Of a stretch of DNA of 64,000 nucleotides, positions 52,158-61,548 are shown piece by piece (position 1 is the first letter of the stretch; each line of letters starts with the position of its first letter). Where the stretch lies: the NCBI RefSeq assembly GCF_014651775.1, contig NZ_BMXN01000015.1, positions 1-64,000 on the forward strand, in the 5' to 3' direction. The notes below the pieces were generated by a model. The model ran no database searches. It saw nothing but the letters and a program-made list of their open reading frames with translations, and was not told the origin of the DNA. Position numbers and translations under genes: made by a program. The stretch is from Vreelandella hamiltonii (lineage in GTDB: Bacteria; Pseudomonadota; Gammaproteobacteria; Pseudomonadales; Halomonadaceae).

Positions 52158-54158
52158 TCACAACCGCCGCAGCCCCCACATGAAATAGGCGCCGCCGATC
52201 AAGGACGCCACCAAGCCCGCCGGTATCTCATAGGGAAAAATGATCTGTCGGCCGATCCAATCCGCCAGCACCATCAGCAGCATGCCGATCAACGCAGCCC
52301 CCAGCAGGTGCTGCCCCGCCCGAGAGAAACCGACCAGGCGTGCCATGTGCGGCGCCAGCAGGCCAATGAACGACAGCGGCCCGACCACCAGGGTGGCGCA
52401 GGCGGTTAACAGCGCCACCAACAGCAGCAGCGCCAAACGGGCACGGTTGAGGGTCACTCCCAGTGCTCTGGCAGTCGGCGCGCCCAAGGGCAAGATATCC
52501 AGCCAGCGGGTGAAGGGCAGCGTAATCAACGCCAGCATCGCAGCCACTCCCCCGACCGTCACCGCATGGGTGACATCTACGTAGTAGGTGGAGCCCGCCA
52601 GCCAGGCAATGACCTGCTGGCCACGCGGATCGCCCCCCGCCAGCATCACGCTGCGTACCGCATCGAAAAGGGCACTGACGGCCACCCCAGTGAGCAGCAA
52701 ACGCTCGGGGAGATAACCGCTCTTGCGGTTGATGCCCACGAGCACCAGCAACGTGGCGAAAGCCCCCAGCGTGCCGACCCCCATCAGCATCATGTTGGTG
52801 GGCGTGGGTAACAGAAAAATGCCCAGAATCAGCGCGATGGCACAGCCACCGCTGATACCCAGCACTTCCGGGCTGGCCATGGGATTGGCGGAAAGGCGCT
52901 GGAGTATCGTCCCGGCAATGGCCAGCATCAACCCGCTGGCAGCGGCCGCCATCACCCGTGGCAAGCGCCACTGCATCACATTCCAGCTCTCTGGCGAGAG
53001 CAGGTACCAGCCATCGACACCCTGGCCTACGAGCAGCCCCAGCAGCGTGGCCGCCAAGAGTGCAAAGATCAATCCGGTGACCAAGCGTGACGGCGCAGCA
53101 TGGCGGCGGGCAACGACGCTCGCCCCTCTGGGCGGCTGATCGCCCTGAAGTTTCAGGCGCGGAATCAGCCACATCAGTAGCGGTGCCCCCAGGGCACCGG
53201 TAACCGCCCCGGTGGGAATGAAGGCTGCCCCCATACCACCGAACTGCTGCAGCAGCAGGTCCGTGGTCGCCAGCAGCACGCCCCCCAGCAGCGTCGACCA
53301 CAACACCCGCGACCCCAATCGGCGCGCCCCGGCCATGCGCACGATATTGGGCGCCGCCAGGCCAATGAAACCAATGATGCCCACCACGCTGACGATGCTG
53401 CCGGTAATGAAGACGGCCAGCCCCATCCCCGCAAAGCGCAGATAGGCCAACGAGACACCCAGGCTCTTGGCGCTGGCGTCGTCCAGCTCCAGCACTGCTA
53501 GCGGGCGCAGCAAGAACCAGGCAGCAATGCAGCTAATCGCCAACCGAGGCCAGAGCACGGCCACGCCGTCCCAGCCATTTTGCGCCAGCGACCCCGCCCC
53601 CCAGATCAGCAGCCCCGACAGCGCCTCATGGTTGAACAGCAGTAGCGCTGTCGAGAGCGCGCCCAGGTACAAATTGACGACCAGGCCCGCCAACACCACC
53701 ACGATAGGCGCCAGCCCCCGACGCCAGGAAAGCAGAAAAACCAGCCCCACGGCCAGCGCGCCGCCCAGCAAGGCGACCCACTCACGCCCAGCCACCAACA
53801 ACCCCGGCGCCAGCAAAGTGGCGGTCATCAGCGCCAGGTTAGCGCCCGATGCCACCCCCAGCGTCGTCGGCGAAGCTAACGGGTTACGCAGCACTTGCTG
53901 CATCAGCACACCCGCCAATCCCAAGCCAGCCCCCGCCAGCAGCGCGACCGACAGGCGCGGCCACCAAGCGTAGTAAAGCAGCAGCTCGTCGACACTCTCG
54001 AAAGAAGGCGCCACCAGGGCACGCAGGCCCAAGGTGACTCCGCCTTGGCTTTCCAGTCCGGCCCAAAACAGCACCACCATCGGCAGGCTAAGCAGCAGGC
54101 AGGCTTTCGCGGGTGATACTCCTCCCAGACGTTGAGCAACTCGTGCGGTACCTAGCAT
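52158..54158 (-). CDS. fhuB: Ferric-siderophore permease, fused double-length (FhuB-like)
   Basis: Inner-membrane permease of 666 residues made of two tandem FecCD domains (about 20-335 and 355-660), each with nine or ten membrane segments. It has matching [21 protein letters not shown] and [19 protein letters not shown] segments (quoted in part) and two GLAAPNIVR / GLLAPHMAR coupling helices. The doubled chain is typical of FhuB, so one polypeptide replaces the usual dimer. It imports the ferric siderophore with the FhuC-like ATPase, which is encoded divergently. Confidence 0.93.
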   Translation of the reverse strand: MLGTARVAQRLGGVSPAKACLLLSLPMVVLFWAGLESQGGVTLGLRALVAPSFESVDELLLYYAWWPRLSVALLAGAGLGLAGVLMQQVLRNPLASPTTLGVASGANLALMTATLLAPGLLVAGREWVALLGGALAVGLVFLLSWRRGLAPIVVVLAGLVVNLYLGALSTALLLFNHEALSGLLIWGAGSLAQNGWDGVAVLWPRLAISCIAAWFLLRPLAVLELDDASAKSLGVSLAYLRFAGMGLAVFITGSIVSVVGIIGFIGLAAPNIVRMAGARRLGSRVLWSTLLGGVLLATTDLLLQQFGGMGAAFIPTGAVTGALGAPLLMWLIPRLKLQGDQPPRGASVVARRHAAPSRLVTGLIFALLAATLLGLLVGQGVDGWYLLSPESWNVMQWRLPRVMAAAASGLMLAIAGTILQRLSANPMASPEVLGISGGCAIALILGIFLLPTPTNMMLMGVGTLGAFATLLVLVGINRKSGYLPERLLLTGVAVSALFDAVRSVMLAGGDPRGQQVIAWLAGSTYYVDVTHAVTVGGVAAMLALITLPFTRWLDILPLGAPTARALGVTLNRARLALLLLVALLTACATLVVGPLSFIGLLAPHMARLVGFSRAGQHLLGAALIGMLLMVLADWIGRQIIFPYEIPAGLVASLIGGAYFMWGLRRL

Positions 54159-54265
54159 GGCAAGCCCTCGTTCGTGATGGCCATACCGCTCACCAGACTG
54201 GACGTGATAGCCAACACCATCATGGTCTTACCCTTACCTTGGAGGAAAACGAGTGGACGGAACAT
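54152..54265 (-). CDS. Possible 37-residue leader peptide before fhuB
   Basis: A short frame with a basic start, a hydrophobic segment ([16 protein letters not shown]) and a C-terminal Cys, ending in a TAG that overlaps the fhuB start codon region. It is the first open frame after the Fur-box-like site, so it could be a leader peptide coupled to fhuB translation, or the remnant of a signal peptide. There is no strong ribosome binding site for its first ATG; an internal ATG pair is preceded by AAGG. This is a tentative call. Confidence 0.25.
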   Translation of the reverse strand: MFRPLVFLQGKGKTMMVLAITSSLVSGMAITNEGLPC

Positions 54266-54292
54266 TGCCGATTTAATCATCGGCGATGATTC

Positions 54293-54311
54293 TAAATGAT
54301 AACGATTAGCA
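54293..54311. promoter_or_regulatory. Fur-box-like site on the fhuB side
   Basis: TAAATGATAACGATTAGCA resembles the 19-base Fur consensus GATAATGATAATCATTATC. It lies about 135 bases upstream of the fhuB start. Confidence 0.55.
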
Positions 54312-54417
54312 CTACAATTGTATTATCATGCACAGGAGCCGCCCGGCAAACGCCCCAGGGCTGGCGAGATAGCCCTGGCCGTGTGCCTGCCGTTGTAGAA
54401 TCAGTGCATCTTTATTT

Positions 54418-54437
54418 TAAAAATGAGAACCATTAGC
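54418..54437. promoter_or_regulatory. Fur-box-like site on the fhuC side
   Basis: TAAAAATGAGAACCATTAGC keeps the NATnATnAT-like pattern of Fur boxes and lies 45 bases before the fhuC-like start codon. Confidence 0.5.
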
Positions 54438-54482
54438 ACTAGAATGGAACGCTAAGGTCCTACCCATCTTCAGGAGTCATTC

Positions 54483-55250
54483 ATGTTCGAGGTCAAAGGT
54501 GCCACCTTTGAAATCAATGGCAAGCAGATCCTTGCACCCATTGAGCACACCTTTCATGAGGGCAAGGTATACGGTCTGATTGGCCATAATGGCTCGGGCA
54601 AGTCGACGCTGATCAAACTGTTGGCACAGCAGCAGCCCGTCACCGAAGGCGATATCCTGTTCGACCATCGCCCGTTGCGTGCCTGGGGCACGCGCGAGTT
54701 TGCGCGTCAGGTGGCCTACCTGCCGCAGCATTTGCCCAGCGCTGAGAATCTCACTGGCCGTGAACTGGTCGCCTTTGGCCGCTACCCTTGGCACGGGCTG
54801 CTGGGGCGTCACGACCAGCGGGATAAAGCGGCCATCGAGCGCGCCATTACCCTGACGCATACGGAGGCCTTTGCCGACCGCCTGGTAGATACCCTTTCCG
54901 GGGGCGAGCGCCAGCGGGTATGGCTAGCCATGCTGATTGCCCAAGGCAGCCGATTTCTACTGCTGGACGAACCATTGGCCGCCCTGGACATTGCCCACCA
55001 GATGGAAGTGCTGGCACTGGTACGCACGCTATGCGACGAACTGAACCTGTGCGTCATCATCGTGCTCCATGACATCAACATGGCTTCGCGCTACTGCGAT
55101 GAGCTCATGGCCCTGCATAGTGGACAGCTGCTGGCACACGGCGCCCCCGACGTCCTAATGCACGGCGCCACCCTCGAAGCCATCTACGGGCTACCCATGC
55201 AGGTGATGCCACACCCCAATGGAGAACACCGGATTGCCGTCGCCCAGTAG
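54483..55250 (+). CDS. fhuC: Ferric-siderophore ABC transporter ATP-binding protein (FhuC-like)
   Basis: A 255-residue ATPase of the FhuC/FecE class. It has Walker A GHNGSGKST near residue 34, the YLPQHLPSAENLTGRELVAFGR segment of this class (quoted in part), signature LSGGERQRVWLAM, Walker B FLLLDEPLAALD and the switch His in LHDINMA. It drives the FhuB-like permease. AGGAG precedes the ATG. It is transcribed away from the main operon, from a Fur-box-like promoter. Confidence 0.94.
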   Translation: MFEVKGATFEINGKQILAPIEHTFHEGKVYGLIGHNGSGKSTLIKLLAQQQPVTEGDILFDHRPLRAWGTREFARQVAYLPQHLPSAENLTGRELVAFGRYPWHGLLGRHDQRDKAAIERAITLTHTEAFADRLVDTLSGGERQRVWLAMLIAQGSRFLLLDEPLAALDIAHQMEVLALVRTLCDELNLCVIIVLHDINMASRYCDELMALHSGQLLAHGAPDVLMHGATLEAIYGLPMQVMPHPNGEHRIAVAQ

Positions 55251-55303
55251 GCGCCACTCCCCCCCCACAGGAAAAAGAGTCGTTCTCAATCAGTACTTCA
55301 ACT

Positions 55304-55316
55304 GATAAGCATTATC
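55304..55316. promoter_or_regulatory. Fur-box-like site before fhuF
   Basis: GATAAGCATTATC is an almost perfect core of the Fur palindrome. It lies about 55 bases before the chosen fhuF start and would overlap a start at 55321, an argument for the downstream start. Confidence 0.6.
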
Positions 55317-55368
55317 GCTTATGCTGACTCTCTTTCCTCGCGCCCCGTTTACGCCTTGGAGTTTGGTC

Positions 55369-56142
55369 ATGCCACTTGCCTTGCGCCAGCCCGACACCGT
55401 CACGCCGCCTACCCTGGCCGACTGCTACCAGGGCCCACTTGAGCACTTTACCGTGCCAATGATCGGCGGTGTGCCCCCCCAAGGGGCCATCAAGGCTGCG
55501 CGATGGCGTAATGCCGCGCTGCTGGAAGAGGACATGGCGCACTTCGCCAGCCGTTACCCAGGTGGCGACCTGCGCGCCATTGCATCGCTCTGGTCGAAGT
55601 GGCATTTCAGTACGGTCACCGTCCCCACACTGACGGCACATCTACTGCTTGACCGCGATTTACCCGTAGGGCTGGACGACCTCCATGTGATGCAAAATGA
55701 TCAGGGGGGGACACAAGGACTCTGGCTTCCGCATGAAGGCGAACGGTTTACCACCTTGGACACCCGCCAACGCTTCGCGACGCTGATAGAGCAACACTGG
55801 GCGCCGCTCATCGAGCGCTTGTCAGCCTTGTCAGGAGCGGCTCCCCGCGTCTTCTGGAGCAACGCCGGTGGCTATGTGGATTACTACGTCAATGCCCTCG
55901 CTACTCACCCCTTGGTCAAGCCTTCCGCCTTGGCCGCGACCCGGGCACTGCTGGAGTCGCGCACGCTCAACGGCCAACGCAATCCACTCTTCGAGCCAGT
56001 ACGCACCTACCAGCCCAGCGGCAGCGACGACGTCAAACGTGTGCGCAAACTTTGTTGCCTGCGATACTTGCTGGAGGAGTTCGACGTCTGCAGCAACTGC
56101 CCGCTGGAGGGCTGCGACCGCGCGGCGCGCAAGCGCCATTGA
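55369..56142 (+). CDS. fhuF: Siderophore-iron reductase, FhuF-like
   Basis: A 257-residue protein with the FhuF C-terminal [2Fe-2S] motif: Cys-Cys, ten residues, Cys, two residues, Cys (CCLRYLLEEFDVCSNCPLEGC, here in two pieces). It would release iron from the imported siderophore by reduction in the cytosol. The start at 55369 has a GGAG 7 bases upstream. The alternative start at 55321 touches the Fur-box-like site and was rejected. Confidence 0.9.
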   Translation: MPLALRQPDTVTPPTLADCYQGPLEHFTVPMIGGVPPQGAIKAARWRNAALLEEDMAHFASRYPGGDLRAIASLWSKWHFSTVTVPTLTAHLLLDRDLPVGLDDLHVMQNDQGGTQGLWLPHEGERFTTLDTRQRFATLIEQHWAPLIERLSALSGAAPRVFWSNAGGYVDYYVNALATHPLVKPSALAATRALLESRTLNGQRNPLFEPVRTYQPSGSDDVKRVRKLCCLRYLLEEFDVCSNCPLEGCDRAARKRH

Positions 56143-56204
56143 GTTCTGGCATCGCAGTGGCGTATTGAGGGAAGATCATCACTTTCTCCCCGAATAGAAC
56201 GGCC

Positions 56205-57071
56205 ATGGTGGACTACAAATCTCTTCAAGCACTGGCAGCGGTCATGGAAGGCGGCGGGTTCGAACGAGCGGGTGAGCTGCTCGGCCTGTCCCAATCTGCC
56301 GTTTCACAGCGGATCAAAGCGCTGGAGACGCGCCTGGGCCAGCCAGTACTGATACGTCACCCCGAGTTGACCCCTACTCCCGCTGGGCAGCGGCTGCTGA
56401 CTCACTACCAGCAGGTACGGCTGCTCGAACGCGACCTTCGGCAAACCCTCCCCACTCTGGACCAACAAACCTCCCGATTGAGAGTCGCCGTCAATGCCGA
56501 CAGCGTCGGTACCTGGTGGGCCGATGCCGTTGCCCCAACCTGTCTTGCCGAGGGCATCCTGCTGGATCTGGTGATCGAAGATCAGGAAATCGGCTTGAAG
56601 CGCCTGAAGGATGGCGATGTAGCAGCCTGCCTGTGTGCAACGCCCACGCCCATGGCAGGCGCGCGCTGCATCAAGGTCGGCGAAATGGTGTACCTACCGC
56701 TGGCCTCGCCCGGCTACGTGGCGCATTTCTTCCCGGATGGCCCAACGGCCACGGCCTTTCAACACGCACCCGCCATCGTGTTTGGCCCACATGACCAGCT
56801 GCAGCATCGCTTTCTGGCGCAGTGTGGCTACCACGGGCATTTTCCCTATCACTTGTGCCCCTCTTCCGAAGGCTTCGTGCGGCTTGCCGCAGCAGGCATG
56901 GGGTATGGCATGGTCCCTCAGTTACAGGCCGCCACGCTGTTGAAGAGCGGACAGTTGGTCAGCATTGCGCCAGGCAGCTCACTGACGGTACCGCTGTACT
57001 GGCACTTCTGGCGGCACAGTGGCGACCTGCTGCATCGGCTGACCGAAAGTCTGAACCGCTTCACGATTTAG
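56205..57071 (+). CDS. argP: LysR-family regulator, ArgP/IciA-like
   Basis: A 288-residue regulator close to E. coli ArgP. The N-terminal winged helix (YKSLQALAAVMEGGGFERAG and the LSQSAVSQRIKALE recognition helix) is followed by a LysR substrate domain beginning LRVAVNADSVGTWW, the ArgP-type VNADS motif. ArgP responds to lysine and arginine and activates argO. The putative argO lies 11 kb upstream, with the siderophore genes in between. Confidence 0.88.
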   Translation: MVDYKSLQALAAVMEGGGFERAGELLGLSQSAVSQRIKALETRLGQPVLIRHPELTPTPAGQRLLTHYQQVRLLERDLRQTLPTLDQQTSRLRVAVNADSVGTWWADAVAPTCLAEGILLDLVIEDQEIGLKRLKDGDVAACLCATPTPMAGARCIKVGEMVYLPLASPGYVAHFFPDGPTATAFQHAPAIVFGPHDQLQHRFLAQCGYHGHFPYHLCPSSEGFVRLAAAGMGYGMVPQLQAATLLKSGQLVSIAPGSSLTVPLYWHFWRHSGDLLHRLTESLNRFTI

Positions 57072-57294
57072 CACCAATCTTGCTTTACCTTCATGCCTGC
57101 ATCTTCAAAGCTGGCTACACTCACGTTTGTATCGTTGGAGCACCCGCCGCTAATGCCAAGGCAGAGCACTGGTCGCGGCGTGATTAATTTGCTACTACTG
57201 TCATCGGGAAAACCCAGTGACAACGTATAGCGCTCTCCCAGGCCAAGGGAACCCTGCAGCGGCCTGCCGAGAGGAGAAAAAAATCAAAAAAGCG

Positions 57295-59121
57295 ATGCTT
57301 ATGGGTCATCACGGTTGGGGAAAGCGCCTGCTGGTCATCCTGCTGCTGTACCTGTCGGGTATCAGCTCTCTTGCGGGGGCTGTGCCGACGCTGTCTGTTT
57401 CACCGGATCAGACGTCTTACTCCCTGAATGGCACCACCCGCTTCTGGCACACGCCTGACTCGTTGACGCTGCGCGAATTGCTGGCACTCGCCCCATCTTT
57501 CACGCCCGTGTCACAGACCTCCGACCTGCATTTTGGCTATACCGCCGAAGAGACCTGGCTGACCACTCGTCTGCACAACGCCTCGCCACGACCCGCCCAA
57601 TGGATGCTCAAGTTCGAGTATCCGTTCATCGACAGGATTGCGCTCTATACGCTGCGCGACCAGTTCAGCGAAGTACAGCTCGGGGGCAGTACTCTGCCCG
57701 TGGATGAGCGTGCCCTGGCCCATCGCCAGATCGTCTTTCCCATTCATCTGGAAGGAGGAGAAAGCGTCACGCTGTACCTGCAAGCCAATACCTCCGGCAG
57801 CAAGTTCTTGAGCTACAGCCTGATGACCCCTGATGCGTTCCATGCGCAGAACGATCGTTACAACTTCTGGCTGGCCACCTACTTTGGCATGCTGCTCGCC
57901 TTGGGGCTTTACAACTTTTTGCTGTTCTTTGGCCTGAAAGAACGGGTCTTTTTGCACTACGCCCTGTTTGCATTCGGCTTCACCCTGGCCATTCTGACCT
58001 TCAACGGCCTTGGGACACTGATGTTCTGGAGCTTTCTGGCCGAACAGACACCGCGGCTGGTGGCCATTGGTTTTACCTTTGCCTCCGCCATGGCGACGCT
58101 GTTTGCCCAGAGCTTTTTGAACACGGCGCACTATACCCCTCGCTGGCATCGCGTCATTTCACTGTTTCGGCTTTACTGCTGGGCGGCACTGGCAGCGTCA
58201 CTGGTGTTACCCATTCCGTGGGCACTGCAGTTGACGGATGTCACGGGGCTGAGCGCATCGCTTTTGCTGCTGGTATGCGGCATCTACGGCAGTTGGCGGC
58301 GCGTCCCCAGTGCCCGCCTCTTCGTATTGGCGTGGAGTATCTTCCTGCTGGGTGCGGCGGTATTTGCGCTACGCAACATGGGGGTTCTGCCCGCCAACTT
58401 CATTACTTTGCACGGCATTCAAATCGGCTCGGCACTGGAAATGCTGCTGCTATCGTTTGCCCTGGCCGCCCGCTTCAACAAGCTCAAACACCAGAAGGAG
58501 CAGGCACAGGCCGATACGGTGGCCATGCTCAAAAAGCAGGAGGCCATTCTGGAAGCCAAAGTGGCCTTGCGAACTCAGGCACTGGAACAGCTTGCCAACC
58601 ATGACATGCTGACGGGCCTGTTGAACCGCAACGGGCTGACACGCTGCGCAGCGGCTGCCTTTGACCAGAGCTATCGCACCCATGAGCCGGTGGCACTGAT
58701 CATGTGCGATCTCGACCGTTTCAAGCCCATCAATGACCAATACGGCCACGATGCCGGGGATTTCGTGCTGCAACAGGTAGCCAAGCGGCTCGTCCATGCA
58801 GCGCGACTGGGCGACCACTGCGCTCGGTTCGGTGGCGATGAATTCATCGTCCTGCTGGAGGGTGGCCAGCAGCCCAACACCCTGGACAGCGTGTGCCAAC
58901 GCATCGAGCAGTCCATCCGCTCGCCCATCAAGCTGCCCTGCGGGGTCAGTGTCTGTGTCGGTATCAGCCTCGGCGTCAGCGGGCTGCACCACTATCAACG
59001 CAGTGACGAACAGGGTCACGATGCGCTGCTGGAGCGCATGATCCACGAGGCCGACCAGCACATGTACGCCGCCAAGGCACGCACTGACGCTGCCGCTTAT
59101 CGCTACTCTGCCAGAGGTTAG
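57295..59121 (+). CDS. 7TMR-DISM sensor diguanylate cyclase
   Basis: Membrane cyclase of about 608 residues. A signal-like first segment is followed by a periplasmic 7TMR-DISMED2 jelly-roll domain (about 40-170), seven membrane segments (about 185-400), a coiled-coil linker and a GGDEF domain (about 450-600). The active site reads RFGGDEF, and an RxxD inhibition site (RLGD) lies five residues before it. It should make cyclic di-GMP in response to an unknown, perhaps carbohydrate-like, ligand. Start choice is uncertain. The GAGGAG at 57271 is well placed for an ATC codon at 57283, whereas the first ATG downstream is at 57295. Confidence 0.9.
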   Translation: MLMGHHGWGKRLLVILLLYLSGISSLAGAVPTLSVSPDQTSYSLNGTTRFWHTPDSLTLRELLALAPSFTPVSQTSDLHFGYTAEETWLTTRLHNASPRPAQWMLKFEYPFIDRIALYTLRDQFSEVQLGGSTLPVDERALAHRQIVFPIHLEGGESVTLYLQANTSGSKFLSYSLMTPDAFHAQNDRYNFWLATYFGMLLALGLYNFLLFFGLKERVFLHYALFAFGFTLAILTFNGLGTLMFWSFLAEQTPRLVAIGFTFASAMATLFAQSFLNTAHYTPRWHRVISLFRLYCWAALAASLVLPIPWALQLTDVTGLSASLLLLVCGIYGSWRRVPSARLFVLAWSIFLLGAAVFALRNMGVLPANFITLHGIQIGSALEMLLLSFALAARFNKLKHQKEQAQADTVAMLKKQEAILEAKVALRTQALEQLANHDMLTGLLNRNGLTRCAAAAFDQSYRTHEPVALIMCDLDRFKPINDQYGHDAGDFVLQQVAKRLVHAARLGDHCARFGGDEFIVLLEGGQQPNTLDSVCQRIEQSIRSPIKLPCGVSVCVGISLGVSGLHHYQRSDEQGHDALLERMIHEADQHMYAAKARTDAAAYRYSARG

Positions 59122-59127
59122 CCAAGC

Positions 59128-59856
59128 TCAGGCAAACATCAAAAGCCCCGCACATACCGCAGCGCCACCCGCGAAAGGTAAAAAGCGGCTGTGGCGGTCT
59201 TCCGGCAGCTCTTCTTTCAGCACGTTCAACACCAGCCCACCCGCCACGAAGGCGTACAGCAGGCTGATCAAGGCATCCGTGAGCTGAATGGCATGGCCAA
59301 TCAGCCAACCCACGAACACCGCCGCCGCCAATACCCAACGGCCTTTCATCAGATAGCGCTGACGATGGTGCTGCACCAGCCCGTGGTCGTTGACCAGAAA
59401 GTGAAACCCCATGGCCAAGAAGAAGAACAGGGCTTCCGGAAGCTGATTGTCGCGGTACACCAGCAGATAACCAATCAGCAGGTTATAAAGCGCAAAGGAG
59501 CCAATATGGATCCAGAACACACCCCGCAGCTTGCCCAATGACACCCGCTTCTGCGGCGTATCACGATGGGAGTAGACCTTGGCCAACTGCTCCAGGCCAT
59601 AAAAGACGCCCAATCCCACCAAGGCCGTCAGGTAGGCGTTATGTTCGAGAATGAACAGCGGCCCATGCTCGGTGATGGTGTCGTGAGCGTCGCTCAAGGC
59701 AGGGAAGATATGGATAAAGACATAGCCTACCGATACACCGCCCGCGAACGAGAGCCAAGCGCTGCGCGGCAGCGCATTGAGCCGCTGAAGCCGACCAGCG
59801 AACAGATGAATGGCCGCCAGTCCCAACGCGAAAGCAAGCTGCTGGGCCATGGTCAT
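59128..59856 (-). CDS. ZIP-family-like membrane protein
   Basis: Membrane protein of about 242 residues with seven or eight predicted segments. His/Asp-rich helices (VFIHIFPALSDAHD, FHFLVNDHGLVQHH) and an FVAGGLVLNVLKEELPE end recall ZIP metal transporters, although the canonical ZIP motif HNxxEG is not present. A metal uptake role is therefore tentative. AAGGAG lies just before clustered starts (59859 GTG, 59856 ATG, 59850 ATG); I use 59856. Its 3' end is seven bases from that of the convergent diguanylate cyclase gene, and the cytochrome b561 gene is upstream on the same strand. Confidence 0.75.
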   Translation of the reverse strand: MTMAQQLAFALGLAAIHLFAGRLQRLNALPRSAWLSFAGGVSVGYVFIHIFPALSDAHDTITEHGPLFILEHNAYLTALVGLGVFYGLEQLAKVYSHRDTPQKRVSLGKLRGVFWIHIGSFALYNLLIGYLLVYRDNQLPEALFFFLAMGFHFLVNDHGLVQHHRQRYLMKGRWVLAAAVFVGWLIGHAIQLTDALISLLYAFVAGGLVLNVLKEELPEDRHSRFLPFAGGAAVCAGLLMFA

Positions 59857-59886
59857 CACGCTCCTTGTGATACGGTGGGGATATGC

Positions 59887-60444
59887 TTAGTCGAACAGAC
59901 TCATGCGCTTCATCACGTTGTCGCGCTTGATGCGCCAGTGGAACAGCGCCCCGGCCACATGCAGCGTGATCAGCACCACCAGCGCCCAGCCCACCCGCTC
60001 GTGCCACATGAACAGCGTTTGCGAGAGCGCTTCGTGACGCCCCAACAGCCCGGGCAAATGCCACTGGAAGAACTCCACCGGAAAGCCTCCCGTTGCCGTG
60101 GCGGCCCAGCCCAACAGCGGCATGACGACCAGCGCTGCATACAGCAGATGATGCACGCTGGTGCTCACCAGACGCTCGAAGGTCGACAGCGGCGGATCAT
60201 GGTCGGGCACGACGAATGCCAGTCGCGTCACGATACGCAGCGTCATCAGCAGCAAGACAGCAATGCCCAACGTCTTGTGACTGGTGTACAGCAAGTTGGT
60301 CAGCGTGTTGCCCAGCAACGCCAACGTCCGCTCGTAGCCCAGAAAGCCCAGCGTCAGACCAGTGGCCAACCCCAGCAGTACGGCCCCCGCCACCAGCCAA
60401 TGCAGCACTCGGTGAGGGTAGATATAGTGATCAAGCTCGTGCAT
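59887..60444 (-). CDS. Cytochrome b561
   Basis: Di-haem membrane protein of 185 residues with four predicted segments, the bacterial CybB type. Conserved His residues are in HRVLHWL, TSHKTLG, VHHLLYAAL and LHVAGALFHWRIKRD. These proteins pass electrons between quinol and periplasmic acceptors and can remove superoxide. It is 30 bases upstream of the ZIP-like gene on the same strand. Confidence 0.92.
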   Translation of the reverse strand: MHELDHYIYPHRVLHWLVAGAVLLGLATGLTLGFLGYERTLALLGNTLTNLLYTSHKTLGIAVLLLMTLRIVTRLAFVVPDHDPPLSTFERLVSTSVHHLLYAALVVMPLLGWAATATGGFPVEFFQWHLPGLLGRHEALSQTLFMWHERVGWALVVLITLHVAGALFHWRIKRDNVMKRMSLFD

Positions 60445-60570
60445 TCAAAACTCCCTGCCCCGTCACATCGTTATCATCAGCCCGCCGCCTTTGCGGCACG
60501 GCGTTAGATTACTATAGTCCTGGAATAGCGTAAGTCATGGAATTGCGTACCGCTTGTTTCTCACGGCACA

Positions 60571-61440
60571 TCAACCCTCACTGGGCACGGCCAGCTGTTC
60601 TCGAATCAGCTCTGCCAACCGGCGGGCAGGTTCGGTGGGCCGATGCGGCGCTCGGTGCAGTGCCAGTTCGATCATCGGCAAGGCAGGCAGCCCGCTGCTT
60701 TCGTCCAGCGGGCGCAGCGAGGGGGTCAGCATGCTGCGGGTGACCACCACCACGGCAAGCCCAGCGGTCACGATGGGCGCCAGCCCGGCCATGGACTGGC
60801 TGGTATACGCCACACGCCAGTGGCGCCCTGCGGCCTGAAGCGCCTGTTCCGCCACTTCCCTGAACACATCGGCCCCTGGGGTATAAAGCGCCAAGGGTAC
60901 CGGGTCGCTGAGCAGCGGTTGTTGATTCACCCCCACGGCCCACACCAGCGGTTCTCGACGAATGACTTCCCCACCCGGTGAATGGCGCTGGCGCGTTACC
61001 AGCGCCAGGTCCAGCTCCGCCGTTTTCACCTGCTCGACCAGATGGGCGCTGGTGCCACACTGCACGGTCAGCCCTACGGCGGGATAGAGCTGGTGGAAAT
61101 AGGCGAAGACCGACGGCAGCAACGACGCATAATCCTCGGGAATCCCCAGCGTCAAATCGCCCGTCACCTGACGGGCCTGCATGTCGCTCCACGCCTCGTC
61201 ATTGAGGGCCAACAAGTGCCGTGCATGGGCCAGCAGACGCTCTCCTTCCGCCGTAAAGCGCAGCCGCCGCCCATCACGCTCATGCAGTCGCATCTCCAGC
61301 TGGGCCTCAAGACGCTGCAACTGCATGCTGACCGTCGATTGGGTGTACGCGAGCCGCGTCGCCGCCGCGGTGACGCTTCCGGTGTCGGCAATGGCCACCA
61401 ATGTTCGCAGTAGCGTCAGGTCAAACGTGGGCGCACGCAT
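60571..61440 (-). CDS. LysR-family transcriptional regulator
   Basis: A 289-residue LysR regulator with an N-terminal winged helix (TLVAIADTGSVTAAATRLAYTQSTVSMQLQRLE region) and a two-lobed ligand-binding domain. It is divergent from an EamA-type exporter gene. Such pairs usually mean that the regulator controls the exporter. Its ligand is unknown. Confidence 0.92.
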   Translation of the reverse strand: MRAPTFDLTLLRTLVAIADTGSVTAAATRLAYTQSTVSMQLQRLEAQLEMRLHERDGRRLRFTAEGERLLAHARHLLALNDEAWSDMQARQVTGDLTLGIPEDYASLLPSVFAYFHQLYPAVGLTVQCGTSAHLVEQVKTAELDLALVTRQRHSPGGEVIRREPLVWAVGVNQQPLLSDPVPLALYTPGADVFREVAEQALQAAGRHWRVAYTSQSMAGLAPIVTAGLAVVVVTRSMLTPSLRPLDESSGLPALPMIELALHRAPHRPTEPARRLAELIREQLAVPSEG

Positions 61441-61451
61441 ACATCACCATC

Positions 61452-61491
61452 CTTGATGAAAACCATCATAAAAGATCGTTATCTTGATGAA
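61452..61491. promoter_or_regulatory. Direct repeats in the LysR-EamA intergenic region
   Basis: CTTGATGAA occurs at 61452 and 61483, 31 bases apart (about three helical turns). A small TGATG-AAAAC-CATCA dyad overlaps the first copy. It is a likely operator for the divergent LysR regulator. Confidence 0.4.
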
Positions 61492-61548
61492 TGAGCCGTG
61501 AGTATGCTGCGCACAAGAGGTCAATTTCAAGGTTCAAGGAGACGCGTG

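Larger units (their letters stand above)
54159..54482. other. Divergent iron-responsive promoter region (fhuB / fhuC)
   Basis: About 320 AT-rich bases between the leftward siderophore operon and the rightward fhuC-like gene. It contains two Fur-box-like sites, one near each set of genes, and the small frame noted before fhuB. Confidence 0.6.
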
